64,000 nt of DNA from NCBI RefSeq assembly GCF_001641125.1, contig NZ_LWLP01000001.1:3785828-3849827 (forward strand), read 5' to 3'. Positions 49,540 to 58,471 of the stretch are shown one piece after another. This DNA comes from Arthrobacter sp. OY3WO11 (GTDB taxonomy: Bacteria > Actinomycetota > Actinomycetes > Actinomycetales > Micrococcaceae). The stretch's first letter is position 1; each line of letters starts with the position of its first letter. A program made the translations under genes and the position numbers. Under the pieces are notes generated by a model. That model searched no databases. It was not told the origin of the DNA and saw only the letters and a program-made list of their open reading frames with translations.

Positions 49540-50480
49540 GCGAAGGGACCTGCCTGCACCAGGTTGGCCGGGGCCTGTCCCGCCGCCAGGGCCTCAAGCT
49601 GCCTCCGGAGGAGCTTGAGGATCCGCGGCTGGAAGGCCGAGGCGTTGCCGCCCACGTGGGGCGTGATCAGGGCATTGGGCGTGGACCAGAGCGGGTGGTC
49701 CTGCGGCAAGGGCTCAGGATCGACGACGTCGATGGCGCACTGCAGGCGCCCCGACAGGACCTCTTTGGTCAGGGCAGCGGTGTCCACCACCGAGCCTCGG
49801 CCCACATTCACCACCAGGGCGCCGTCCGGGAGGGCGGTCAGGACCTCTTCGCCGATCAGCCGGTGGGTATGCCCGTTCAGCGGCAGCACCGACACCAGGA
49901 CGTCGTGCGAGGCCGCGAGCGCGGCCAGTTCCGAGGACGCGTGCACCTCACCGTGTTCATCGGTGCGGGCCGAGCTGCCCACCCGGGTGACGGTGACCTC
50001 AAACGGCTCAAGGCGGCGGGCGATCTCCTGCCCGATTCCGCCGACGCCCACCAGCAGCACCCGCCGGTCCGCCAGGGACTGGCGCCGCTCAGGCCGCCAG
50101 AGGCCGTACTGCTGGTCACGGACCGCCTGGTCGATACCGCGCAGCTTGGCCAGGATGAGTCCGATGGCGAGCTCCGCCGTCGCCGCCGCGTGGACTCCGG
50201 AGGCATTCGCCACACCGGCTGCCGGGCCGGCGGCCTCAATCACGCCGTCGTAACCCGTGGACTGCGTCTGCACGTACTTCAGCCCGGAAACCTTGGCGAG
50301 GGATCCCAGGACCGCGCCGGCGTTGATGTACGGCAGGATGACGCCGTCGATCTCAGCCAGCGTCCCGCCGTCGGGATCCGTCTCCAGGTCCCAGACCACT
50401 CCCTGCAGCCCTCCGGGCAGGGGTGAGAGATCGTCGAGGAGCTGCTGGTCGGGGAAGCTGACGGTGCGGACTGTTTGCAT
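49536..50480 (-). CDS. D-2-hydroxyacid dehydrogenase
   Basis: The 314-residue protein has the D-isomer dehydrogenase cofactor motif LVGVGGIGQEIARRLEPF, GRGSVVDTAAL (catalytic Arg region) and ITPHVGG (catalytic His). It reduces a 2-keto acid or oxidises a 2-hydroxy acid with NAD(P). In an idonate-type context, a ketogluconate reductase activity is possible. It overlaps the IdnO-like gene by 4 bp. Confidence 0.87.
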   Translation of the reverse strand: MQTVRTVSFPDQQLLDDLSPLPGGLQGVVWDLETDPDGGTLAEIDGVILPYINAGAVLGSLAKVSGLKYVQTQSTGYDGVIEAAGPAAGVANASGVHAAATAELAIGLILAKLRGIDQAVRDQQYGLWRPERRQSLADRRVLLVGVGGIGQEIARRLEPFEVTVTRVGSSARTDEHGEVHASSELAALAASHDVLVSVLPLNGHTHRLIGEEVLTALPDGALVVNVGRGSVVDTAALTKEVLSGRLQCAIDVVDPEPLPQDHPLWSTPNALITPHVGGNASAFQPRILKLLRRQLEALAAGQAPANLVQAGPFA

Positions 50481-50524
50481 GGGAAGAACCTATCAATGGG
50501 TGCGGTCAGGTGGTGGGGCGGCGG

Positions 50525-51274
50525 TCAGCGTCGGTCGAAGGTGAGGCCGCCGGGGACCTGGAAGGTGGGCATGAGCTCCAGCATGCCAACATTCACGTGC
50601 CGGGGTGTTTCGATGGCGTAATCCATGGCGTTGACAATGTCGTCGGTGGTAAGCGATTCGTAGCCCTCGTAGTAAGTCCTCCACGCTTCCTCCATCGCCT
50701 CCGGGGTCCCGCCCATGTTCCGGCCGAAGATCTCGGTCTCCACGCGTCCCGGGCAGATTTCGGTGACGCGGATGCGCTTGCCCACGGTGTCGTTGCGGAG
50801 CTGCCGGGAGACCTGGTGCACCGCGGCCTTGGTGGCGTGATAAACCGTGTGGCCGTAGAAGTTGTAGGTGCCGGCGATGGAGCTGACGTTGATGACGTGC
50901 CCCAGGTCGCGTTCCACCATGCCCGGCAGGACCAGTCGGGTCAGCTGCAGCAGTCCCCGGAGGTTGACGTCCACGAGTTCGTCAATGTCGCTTTCGCTGG
51001 AGTCCAGGATATTGCCGGGGCGGGAGACTCCGGCGCAGTTCACCAGGACGTCCACCTGGAGGTTCCCGACGGCGGCGGACAGCGCCGCGGTGTCCGTCAG
51101 GTCCACCACGTGGGGCACCGCGCCGGTCTTGTCGGCCAGTTCCTTCAGGCGGTCTTCGTTGCGGGCCAGGGCGTGGACGGTGAGTCCGCGCTTGGCCAGG
51201 CGTTCGGCGATCGCGGCGCCCATGCCGGTGGAGGCACCGGTGACGAGGGCCGTTGAGTAATCGGAAAAGGACAT
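50525..51274 (-). CDS. SDR oxidoreductase, YdfG-like
   Basis: The 249-residue protein has TGASTGMGAAIAERLAKRG at the cofactor site, VNCAGVSRPG, and YHATKAA as active site. It resembles 3-hydroxy acid (serine) dehydrogenase YdfG. Gap of 44 bp to the hydroxyacid dehydrogenase gene downstream and 65 bp from the MHS gene upstream, so it is probably in the same operon. Confidence 0.85.
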   Translation of the reverse strand: MSFSDYSTALVTGASTGMGAAIAERLAKRGLTVHALARNEDRLKELADKTGAVPHVVDLTDTAALSAAVGNLQVDVLVNCAGVSRPGNILDSSESDIDELVDVNLRGLLQLTRLVLPGMVERDLGHVINVSSIAGTYNFYGHTVYHATKAAVHQVSRQLRNDTVGKRIRVTEICPGRVETEIFGRNMGGTPEAMEEAWRTYYEGYESLTTDDIVNAMDYAIETPRHVNVGMLELMPTFQVPGGLTFDRR

Positions 51275-51339
51275 GGAGGTCTCCTAGGAAGGTGCAGCAG
51301 CGTGCTGCGCGGGTAGTGGAAATTCGGAAAAGCGTAAAG

Positions 51340-52680
51340 TCAGGCGTCGCGGAGGGGCAGGTGCGCCCGGTCCTTGACCGTGCTGACCGCGGCCAGCGTG
51401 CCCAGGGCGGTGATGACCGCGTAGAAAGCGGGCATGTAGATGTTGCCCGTGGAGGAGATGAGCCAGGTCATCAGCAGCGGCGCGGTGCCGCCGAAGAGTG
51501 CGGAGGAGATGTTGTAGCCCAGACCGTATGCGGAGTACCGGACGCGGGTGGGGAAGAGTTCCACGATCAGGATGTGGATTACCGCGGTGTGCCCGGCGAA
51601 GACCACGGCCATGATGGAGGCCCCCAGGATGGCAAGTGCCATCTCGCCGGTGGCAATCAGCGCGTAGGAGGGGATGCCCAGGACGGCCATGGCGATGGCG
51701 GAACCGGCGATGACCTTCTTGCGGCCGATGCGGTCCGAGAGTGCGCCCATGAAGGGGATGGCGATGCAGATGACCACCAGGCTGCAGGCGGTGACCAGCA
51801 GCGCCTCGCCGATGGTGAAGTTCAGCTGCTTGCCCTTGAGGAAGGTGGGCATGTAGGAGAACAGGACGTAGTAACCGGAGCCGTTCATCAGGGGGATGAA
51901 GAGTGCCAGCAGCATGGCGCGGCGGTGCTCGGGCGAGGCAAAAGCCTCCTTGAGCGGGTTGGCGGACAGCCCGCCCTCTTCCTTGAGCTTTTCGAAGTTG
52001 GGGGTATCGCTGATGACCTTGCGGATGTACCAGCCGATGATGCCCATGGGGATGGCCACCAGGAACGGGATACGCCACGCGAATGATCCAAAGCCGCCGC
52101 CGTCGATCGCTTCCTGGGTTAGCCAGGGGGACATGGAATAGGCAACCAGGGTGCCGGTCAGGAGGGCCGCGAACGAGGCGATCTGCGCGTAGGAGGTGAT
52201 GACGCCGCGCTTGCCCTCGGGGGCGTGCTCGGCAAGGAAGGTCATTGCGCCTGCAGCTTCACCGCCCACGGAAAAGCCCTGGAGCATGCGGAGCAGCACG
52301 AGCAGGACGGGGGCCGCGACGCCGATGGCCGCGTACGGCGGCAGCAGGCCGATGCCCGCGGTCGCAACGCTGATCAGGAGGATGACAAAGACCAGGAGCT
52401 TTTGCCGCCCGATCCGGTCACCGAGGTAACCGCAAACGACGGCGCCGAGGGGGCGCACGAAGAAGGAGACGGCGTAACCGGCGAAGACAAACAGGAGGGC
52501 GTTGTCCGGGTTTCCGGGGGCCAGGAAGACGAGGGCAAGCGTTCCAGCCATAAAGGCGAAGATGCCGTTGTCGTAAAGTTCCACGAAAATGCCGACGCAG
52601 CCGGCCGTGACGACCTTGCGGGTCTGCTTGCTGCTGAGCCGCTCCTGGTGCGGCTGGGCCGCATGCGTTGAGGTGGACAT
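51340..52680 (-). CDS. MHS family (metabolite:H+ symporter) MFS transporter
   Basis: The 446-residue protein has twelve membrane helices and MHS-type features: the loop DRIGRQK, LQGFSVGGEAAGA, RIPFLVAIPMG and ISDTP. MHS transporters take up organic acids such as alpha-ketoglutarate, proline or shikimate. It lies between the pxp genes and the dehydrogenase genes, so a 5-oxoproline or sugar-acid substrate is plausible but unproven. Confidence 0.9.
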   Translation of the reverse strand: MSTSTHAAQPHQERLSSKQTRKVVTAGCVGIFVELYDNGIFAFMAGTLALVFLAPGNPDNALLFVFAGYAVSFFVRPLGAVVCGYLGDRIGRQKLLVFVILLISVATAGIGLLPPYAAIGVAAPVLLVLLRMLQGFSVGGEAAGAMTFLAEHAPEGKRGVITSYAQIASFAALLTGTLVAYSMSPWLTQEAIDGGGFGSFAWRIPFLVAIPMGIIGWYIRKVISDTPNFEKLKEEGGLSANPLKEAFASPEHRRAMLLALFIPLMNGSGYYVLFSYMPTFLKGKQLNFTIGEALLVTACSLVVICIAIPFMGALSDRIGRKKVIAGSAIAMAVLGIPSYALIATGEMALAILGASIMAVVFAGHTAVIHILIVELFPTRVRYSAYGLGYNISSALFGGTAPLLMTWLISSTGNIYMPAFYAVITALGTLAAVSTVKDRAHLPLRDA

Positions 52681-52735
52681 GGCGTTCCTTACTTAAGGGG
52701 ATGGTAACAATGCTTTTCGGGGGAAGCGAGAGTCT

Positions 52736-53743
52736 TCAGCTTCCGGCCGCCGGCGCGAGCCGGGGCGGGTCCGGGGGGCCGCCCACGCCGAGGAGGGAAA
52801 ACACGGTGCCCACCGTGGAGCGGAGGGTTTCCAGTTCCCTCAGCGCTGCCCGGTGTTTCGCTGTTGCCTCCGGGACGGTGGTTTTGCGGAACGTGATTTT
52901 GTGGCCGGGCCGGGCCTGCGCCAGGACGTCCAGCGAGCGGCTGGTGACCACGGCCAGGACGGGGTAGCCGGCGGTTACCCCGCGTCCACGGTGCAGCACC
53001 AGGAGTTCCTCCCGGGAGGGCACTTCGATAGCCCCTACAGGGACACCGCGGGAGAGCACCTCGGCGGTGGACTGGCGTTCCGGAAGTGCACCTCCCAGCC
53101 GCAGGCCGATGTGGTTGCTCCTGCCGCTGACGGTGTACTCCGTGCTGTAGAGCAGGTCCGCCGTATCCCCGAACTCTTCCACGTCCGGACCGTCCGTTAC
53201 TTCCACCACTGCGGTGCTGTGGAACTCCGGGCGGGTCAGGCCCAGGCGGAACAGCGGGAGGTCGAAGTACGGCTGCCGGATGGGCGGGACAGTTGAGAAG
53301 GTTTTTAGTTCCGTGCCTTCCGTGAGCCGCAGCCCGAATCCAACGACGGTGTCCGGCGCGCAGCTGCCCAGGAGGACCGGCGCGTGCACTGACCCGTGGA
53401 CCGCTATGTAGGCCCGGAGGCCGCCGTCGAGCCTGCGTAGCGCCACTGTCTCCCCTGCCCGCACGGACACCGGCTCCCACTGCTGGCACTGGCGCCCGCC
53501 CACTGTGAGGTGCAGGGGTGCGCCTGTGACAGCGATGAGAATGTCCGTGGTGGCCCGCATGCGGAAGTCCAGAGCGGTGATTTCCAGCAACGGGGCGTTG
53601 TCGCCGTTACCGGCGAGGATGTTGGCGGCGCGGGCGGAAAACTGGTCAAGCGCGCCGTTCACGGGCAGCCCGAACCGTGGGCCGCGGAAGCGTCCCAGGT
53701 CCGTGACCACGGAGTGGCCGGGCTGCTGGATGATCAGGCTCAT
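52736..53743 (-). CDS. pxpC: 5-oxoprolinase subunit C, biotin-dependent carboxyltransferase family
   Basis: The 335-residue product has the family start GHSVVTDLGRFRGPRFGLPV and SVRAGETVALR, matching the KipA/PxpC domain. With PxpA and PxpB it hydrolyses 5-oxo-L-proline to glutamate using ATP. It overlaps pxpB by 4 bp. Confidence 0.92.
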   Translation of the reverse strand: MSLIIQQPGHSVVTDLGRFRGPRFGLPVNGALDQFSARAANILAGNGDNAPLLEITALDFRMRATTDILIAVTGAPLHLTVGGRQCQQWEPVSVRAGETVALRRLDGGLRAYIAVHGSVHAPVLLGSCAPDTVVGFGLRLTEGTELKTFSTVPPIRQPYFDLPLFRLGLTRPEFHSTAVVEVTDGPDVEEFGDTADLLYSTEYTVSGRSNHIGLRLGGALPERQSTAEVLSRGVPVGAIEVPSREELLVLHRGRGVTAGYPVLAVVTSRSLDVLAQARPGHKITFRKTTVPEATAKHRAALRELETLRSTVGTVFSLLGVGGPPDPPRLAPAAGS

Positions 53744-54471
53744 CGGGCTGCCTCCAGTTTCCGGCCGGCGAAGGCGGCGAACTCTTCAAGCTGGATCTGG
53801 TGAAACCGGAGCCGGTCGCCCGGTACGTAAGGAACCAGCGGCTCGGCTGCGGCATCCAGGACAGTGAGCGGGGTCTGGCCGATGACACACCAGCCGCCGG
53901 GTGCGACGGCCGGAGCGATCACTGCCTGGCGGCCGGCCACGGACACAGCCCCGGCAGGGACGGAGAGGCGGGGGTCCTTAAGACGCGGGACCGGCAGCGG
54001 GAAGTCGGGGCCGTCCATCATGGGCGAACCGGCGGGTGCACCCAGGCAGCGGATCACATAGGACTTGGCCGTGTGCAGCGTGATGATTTCCTCGACGGAC
54101 AGCTGCTGTTGTTCCGCTACGCGTTCCAGGTCGGGTCCGTACTCGCCGCCGTAAACCACCGGGACGTTGAACTCGCGGGGGGCGCGGGCGGGGGCGCCGG
54201 TGAATTCGAGCTGGCGCAGGCCCAGCAGTACGAAGGCCCGGACCTGGCGGGCGGACGTGACGCCGGGGTCGAATTCCACGAGCAGGGAGTCGTACGTAGG
54301 CACCGCGCCGTGGACGCCGTCGGCTCCGGCGGCGTCCAGCCATTCGGCAAGGGCATGGACGGTGGCCCAGTTGGCCTCCCGGTCCGCGGACGATGCGACG
54401 ACGCGCAGGGCAGCGTCCCCGGATTCGAAGACCTCCACCGGAGGCAGCGCTGGTGTGGGAGCGGCGGTCAT
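53740..54471 (-). CDS. pxpB: 5-oxoprolinase subunit B
   Basis: The 243-residue product matches PxpB/KipI: VPTYDSLLVEFDPGVTSARQ near residue 63, VPVVYGGEYGPDLERVAEQ and the conserved C-terminal GGWCVIGQTPLTVLDA. It is the phosphotransfer partner of PxpA/PxpC. One base separates it from the pxpA stop. Confidence 0.92.
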   Translation of the reverse strand: MTAAPTPALPPVEVFESGDAALRVVASSADREANWATVHALAEWLDAAGADGVHGAVPTYDSLLVEFDPGVTSARQVRAFVLLGLRQLEFTGAPARAPREFNVPVVYGGEYGPDLERVAEQQQLSVEEIITLHTAKSYVIRCLGAPAGSPMMDGPDFPLPVPRLKDPRLSVPAGAVSVAGRQAVIAPAVAPGGWCVIGQTPLTVLDAAAEPLVPYVPGDRLRFHQIQLEEFAAFAGRKLEAAR

Positions 54472-54472
54472 G

Positions 54473-55261
54473 TCAGGCGGCTTCCGCTTTGGCGGCCAGG
54501 ACTTGGGCGAGCGGGGCGATGGTCACGCCGGCGCGTTCCAGTTCCGTGCGGACCTGCCGTGCCAGCTGGACCGCGCCGGGGGTGTCCCCGTGCAGCAGGA
54601 TGGTGTCCGCGACGATCGGCAGGTCGGTTCCGGCGACGGTTTCGATCAGGCCCTCGCAGACCATGCGGATGGTGCGTTCCACGATGGCGGAGGGATCGTG
54701 GATGACGGCGCCGGGGCGGGTGCGCGGTACCAGTGTGCCGTCCGCCTCGTAGGCGCGGTCCGCGATGCCCACGATGCCCACGGGCAGCTGGCGCGCTTTT
54801 GCGGCGTCTGCGAGTTCGCCGTCCTGGGCCAGGACAATCAGGTCCGGGCTGACGCGGGCGGCGGCGTCGGCAACAGCCTGGGCGTAGTCGGGCCGGGTGG
54901 CTACAAGGTTGCCGAGGCGTCCGTGCGGTGCGAGGTGTACGACGGCGGTGCCATGGTAGGCGGCGAAGGCGCCGAGGGCTCCGAACTGGTACAGGACGTC
55001 GTTGCGGACTTCGTCAGCGGTGAGGTCCATGGCGCGCCGGCCGAAGCCGCGCAGGTCCGGGAAGCTGGGGTGGGCACCGATGCTGACGCCGCGGCGCACG
55101 CACTCGGCGACCGTGGTGTTCATGATGTCCGGGTCCCCTGCGTGGAAGCCGCAGGCGATGTTGGCGCTGGACACTACTTCCAGGAGGGCCGCGTCGTCGC
55201 CCATGGAGTACGTGCCGAAGCCTTCTCCAAGATCTGCAACGAGATCAACGATGGGTCCCAT
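54473..55261 (-). CDS. pxpA: 5-oxoprolinase subunit A (LamB/YcsF family)
   Basis: The 262-residue product has the family hallmarks VADLGEGFG and SANIACGFHAGDP near the N-terminus and SIGAHPSFPDLRGFGRR. The ATG at 55261 follows AAGGAGGG; an upstream extension to 55414 is non-homologous. It is the first gene of the minus-strand operon and lies 149 bp downstream of the conserved regulatory element at 55410-55459. Confidence 0.93.
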   Translation of the reverse strand: MGPIVDLVADLGEGFGTYSMGDDAALLEVVSSANIACGFHAGDPDIMNTTVAECVRRGVSIGAHPSFPDLRGFGRRAMDLTADEVRNDVLYQFGALGAFAAYHGTAVVHLAPHGRLGNLVATRPDYAQAVADAAARVSPDLIVLAQDGELADAAKARQLPVGIVGIADRAYEADGTLVPRTRPGAVIHDPSAIVERTIRMVCEGLIETVAGTDLPIVADTILLHGDTPGAVQLARQVRTELERAGVTIAPLAQVLAAKAEAA

Positions 55262-55409
55262 GTGAGCCCTCCTTGGGGGTGGTGGCGCGGCGCTGGCCAG
55301 GGGAAGCGGCAGCTGCCGGAAGCGGAATTCTGTGGACCAGCCGGAGGCGGCCTGGGTCCCGGGGCCCGGAATACCGGGCTTGTAGAAAAAGTCTGACACC
55401 GGGACTTTG

Positions 55410-55459
55410 ATCACACAAAGACGTAATCGGTGTCACGGGATAGGTGCCGGTTATGACCT
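55410..55459 (-). promoter_or_regulatory. Predicted LysR-type regulatory element of the pxp operon (copy A)
   Basis: Two 13-bp blocks, ATCACACAAAGAC (55410-55422) and CCGGTTATGACCT (55447-55459), occur in the same order and with the same 37-bp offset at 59783-59832. ATA-N9-TAT (55440-55454, containing T-N11-A) overlaps the second block. An 8-bp inverted repeat (TGACACCG at 55394, CGGTGTCA at 55428) flanks the first block. It lies between the ABC operon terminator and pxpA. Confidence 0.8.
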
Positions 55460-55477
55460 GCGCCTCTTGTGGACGGC

Positions 55478-55513
55478 GTCCTGCCCGGCCCGCTGGTGCG
55501 GACCGGGCAGGAC
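55478..55513 (-). terminator. Terminator hairpin after the ABC transporter operon
   Basis: Arms 55478-55488 and 55503-55513 form a perfect 11-bp stem with a 14-nt loop, 34 bp after the last ABC gene (stop at 55548). It separates the ABC operon from the pxp operon. Confidence 0.7.
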
Positions 55514-55547
55514 TGTTTCGTTGTACGGGCAGGTGGGACAGGAGGAG

Positions 55548-56378
55548 TCAGCGCAGGGCTTTGCGCAGTCCCATGACGCGTTCCACGACCACCACCACGG
55601 CAAGCGAGATGAGGATGAGGATCACGGAGAGGGCTGCGACGGCGGCGTCCGCGGAGTTTTCCACGTACCTCAGCACCTGCACGGGGAGAGTTGGCAGGCC
55701 TGATTCGGCCACGAACAGTGAGATCACGGCTTCATCGAAGGAGACGATGAAGGCGATGACGCCGCCGGCGATCACGCCCGGCTGGATGATGGGAAGGGTC
55801 ACGCGGCGGAACACCGTCCAGGAGTCGGCGCCCAGGATGCGTGCGGCCGCCTCGCAGGACGTGTCCGTCGTGGCCAGGCTCATCAGGGTGGTCCTGATGA
55901 CAAACGGGATGGTGATGGCCACGTGGCCGATGATGATGCCAGCGTAGGTGTTGTTGAGTTCCAGTGGACCAAAAAGCAGCACCATGCCCAGCGCCAGGAC
56001 GATGCTGGGGATCAGCAGCGGCGAGAGGAAGAACGACTGCACGGCGGCCTTTGCCCTGAATTCGAAGCGGTCCAGCGCCAGCGCCGCCGGAACCCCCAGC
56101 ACCAGGACGATGAGCGTGACAATGACGGCAACGATCAGGCTGACCTTCATGCCCTCCATGAACGTGCTTTCCTGCGGAAGCATTTCATACCACTTCAGGG
56201 TCAGCCCCTCCGGCGGGAAGGACAGGTACTGGTTGGACGCGAAGGAAACCACAAACACAATGAGCAGCGGTGCCAGCAGGAACAGGTACAGCAGGAACAC
56301 CAGCACGCCGAAGGCGGGTTTGGCGGGGTTGAAGCGCGGTTTGAAGATTTTGGCGCTGCTTGCGTTGGCACTGCTCAC
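55548..56378 (-). CDS. ABC transporter permease, PotC-like
   Basis: The 276-residue membrane protein has six helices and the spermidine/putrescine-type EAA motif EAAARILGADSWTVFRRVTLP. GTG start at 56378 is 2 bp after the PotB-like stop; the longer frame upstream to 56936 is the antiphase shadow of that gene. Fourth gene of the ABC operon. Confidence 0.9.
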   Translation of the reverse strand: MSSANASSAKIFKPRFNPAKPAFGVLVFLLYLFLLAPLLIVFVVSFASNQYLSFPPEGLTLKWYEMLPQESTFMEGMKVSLIVAVIVTLIVLVLGVPAALALDRFEFRAKAAVQSFFLSPLLIPSIVLALGMVLLFGPLELNNTYAGIIIGHVAITIPFVIRTTLMSLATTDTSCEAAARILGADSWTVFRRVTLPIIQPGVIAGGVIAFIVSFDEAVISLFVAESGLPTLPVQVLRYVENSADAAVAALSVILILISLAVVVVVERVMGLRKALR

Positions 56379-56380
56379 GG

Positions 56381-57301
56381 TCAGCCTCCGATTTTCTTGG
56401 TGAGGCGCTGGTAGACGGCGATGATGAGGCCGAAGAGCACCAGCAGGATGACGGACAGGGCGGCGGCGAACGGCCAGTTGAGCAGGCCGGTGGTCTGGTC
56501 GTAGATCTCGGTGGCCAGGACCTGCACGCTGCCGCCGCCCAGGAGCCGCGGGGTGATGAAGGTGCTGATGGAGAGGACGAATACCAGCAGGAACGCCGTC
56601 AGGAGGCCGGGCAGGCACAGCGGCAGCGTCACCCGGGTGAACACTTTGAACTTGCTGGCCCCGAGGGAACCGGCCGCCTCCTCCAACTGGGGGCTGAGCC
56701 GGCCGAACCCGGAGATCATGGCCAGGATCGCGTACGGCATGAAGATTTCCACCAGCCCGATCGTCACCCCGGTCATGTTGTTGGTGAGCTTCAGGGGTGT
56801 GTCGATCAGGCCCAGGCCGCCGAGCGAGGAGTTGATCAACCCGTTGGTTCCCAGGATGACCATCCACCCGTAGGTGCGGACCACGGCGGAGGTGAGCAGC
56901 GGGGCGATGGCGATGGCGACGAGCAGGCCGCGCCATTTGCTGGTACTCCGTGCGAGGAAGAGGGCCACCGGGTAGGACACGATGACGCAGAGGATGCCGA
57001 CGGTGACGCCCATCTGGAAGGTGTCCAGCGTGACCCGCCAGTAGTAGGGGTCGGTGAGGGGCTGGATGTAGGTGTCCAGGGTGAACGTCTCAACGATGAC
57101 ACCGTCCGGTGCGCCCTGATTGAAGGACATCCGGACCATGTACGCCAGCGGGAAGACGAAGCTGACCAGCAGGCCGAGCAGGCCCGGAAGCAGCAGCGCC
57201 AGGTAGGTGCGCCGGTTGCGCCGCTCGGTGGCCCGTTCCAGCTGCCCCTCGTCCTGGGCACTGGGCCGTTCCGGCGCGGCGGGGGCTTCCAGGACCGTCA
57301 T
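56381..57301 (-). CDS. ABC transporter permease, PotB-like
   Basis: The 306-residue protein has six to seven helices and the EAA motif EEAAGSLGASKFKVFTRVTLP near residue 200. It forms the pore with the PotC-like protein. Its start overlaps the ATPase stop by 4 bp. Confidence 0.9.
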   Translation of the reverse strand: MTVLEAPAAPERPSAQDEGQLERATERRNRRTYLALLLPGLLGLLVSFVFPLAYMVRMSFNQGAPDGVIVETFTLDTYIQPLTDPYYWRVTLDTFQMGVTVGILCVIVSYPVALFLARSTSKWRGLLVAIAIAPLLTSAVVRTYGWMVILGTNGLINSSLGGLGLIDTPLKLTNNMTGVTIGLVEIFMPYAILAMISGFGRLSPQLEEAAGSLGASKFKVFTRVTLPLCLPGLLTAFLLVFVLSISTFITPRLLGGGSVQVLATEIYDQTTGLLNWPFAAALSVILLVLFGLIIAVYQRLTKKIGG

Positions 57302-58422
57302 GCTGCCAGCCTCACCGGCTGGGCGGCTGCTGGGAGGAGGTAGGCGTCGTCGGCCGCCCAGGAGAGGTAGGCGGCGTCTCCGATGCGGGGCAGGTCGCCG
57401 CTGCTGGTCAGCATCTGCGCGTGCAGCTGCTGGTCCCCGATACGGACCGCGACAGCCAGAGCGTCACCGGTGTAGCTCACTCGTTCGATGGTGCCTGCGA
57501 GGGGTGCCTGCGCCGCCCCCGGGTGCAGGGACACATTGAGCCGGTGCGGGCGGATGACCAGCTCGTGGCTGCTGCCTGACAGGCCGGTGGAGCCGATGGC
57601 GCCGAACTGGCCCAGGCCGTCCACCTCCACCTTGTAGTGGCTTTCGCCTGCCAGGTTTGCCCGCCCCGTTTCCGCGCCCACGCGGGCGGCCAGGAAGTTG
57701 GCCTGGCCAATGAAGTTGGCGACGAAGTGCGTGCGCGGCCGCTCATACACCTCCGTGGGCGAACCGAACTGCTCGATCAGGCCGCCGTTCATCACAGCGA
57801 TCCGGTCTGCCATGTCCAGGGCCTCGTCCTGGTCATGGGTGACGAAGAGCGTGGTTGCCCGGGTGCGCTGCTGGATGGCCCTGATTTCGGTGCGCATGGT
57901 TTCGCGGAGCTTGGCATCGAGGTTGGACAGCGGTTCATCCAGGAGGAGCAGGGTAGGCTCCACCACCAGGGCGCGGGCCAGGGCGATGCGCTGCTGCTGG
58001 CCGCCGGAAAGCTCCTTGGTCTGGCGCTTGCCCAGGTGGCCCAGCTGGACCATGTCCAGGGCGGCCGCAACGCGCGCCTTCTGCTCAGCCTTGGTAACCT
58101 GCCGCATTTCCAGCCCGAAGGCCACGTTCTGCTCCACGTTCATGTGCGGGAACAGGGCGTAGGACTGGAACACCATGCCCATGCCGCGCTTGTTCACCGG
58201 CGTGTGGGTGATTTCCTTGCCGTCCACCACGATGGATCCGGCGGTGGGATCCATCAGGCCGGCAACCATCCGGAGGGTAGTGGTCTTGCCGCAGCCGGAC
58301 GGGCCGAGGAGTGCCACCAGGTGCCCCTCCTCAACTTCCATGTTCAGGCGGTCGACGGCGGGGTCCAGATCTGCTGCGTATCTTTTGGTCAGATCAACGA
58401 TCGACAGTTTGGGTTCAGTCAC
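57298..58422 (-). CDS. ABC transporter ATP-binding protein, PotA-like
   Basis: The 374-residue ATPase has Walker A GPSGCGKTT (about residue 39), signature LSGGQQQRI and Walker B LLLLDEPLSNLDAKL, followed by a TOBE domain from about residue 280. That is the PotA/FbpC layout used for importers. It is the second gene, 49 bp after the binding-protein stop. Confidence 0.93.
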   Translation of the reverse strand: MTEPKLSIVDLTKRYAADLDPAVDRLNMEVEEGHLVALLGPSGCGKTTTLRMVAGLMDPTAGSIVVDGKEITHTPVNKRGMGMVFQSYALFPHMNVEQNVAFGLEMRQVTKAEQKARVAAALDMVQLGHLGKRQTKELSGGQQQRIALARALVVEPTLLLLDEPLSNLDAKLRETMRTEIRAIQQRTRATTLFVTHDQDEALDMADRIAVMNGGLIEQFGSPTEVYERPRTHFVANFIGQANFLAARVGAETGRANLAGESHYKVEVDGLGQFGAIGSTGLSGSSHELVIRPHRLNVSLHPGAAQAPLAGTIERVSYTGDALAVAVRIGDQQLHAQMLTSSGDLPRIGDAAYLSWAADDAYLLPAAAQPVRLAA

Positions 58423-58471
58423 GGTTTCAGTTCTCCTGAAGGGGAAGTTGGGGAGGGGGCGCCGGCAGGCG

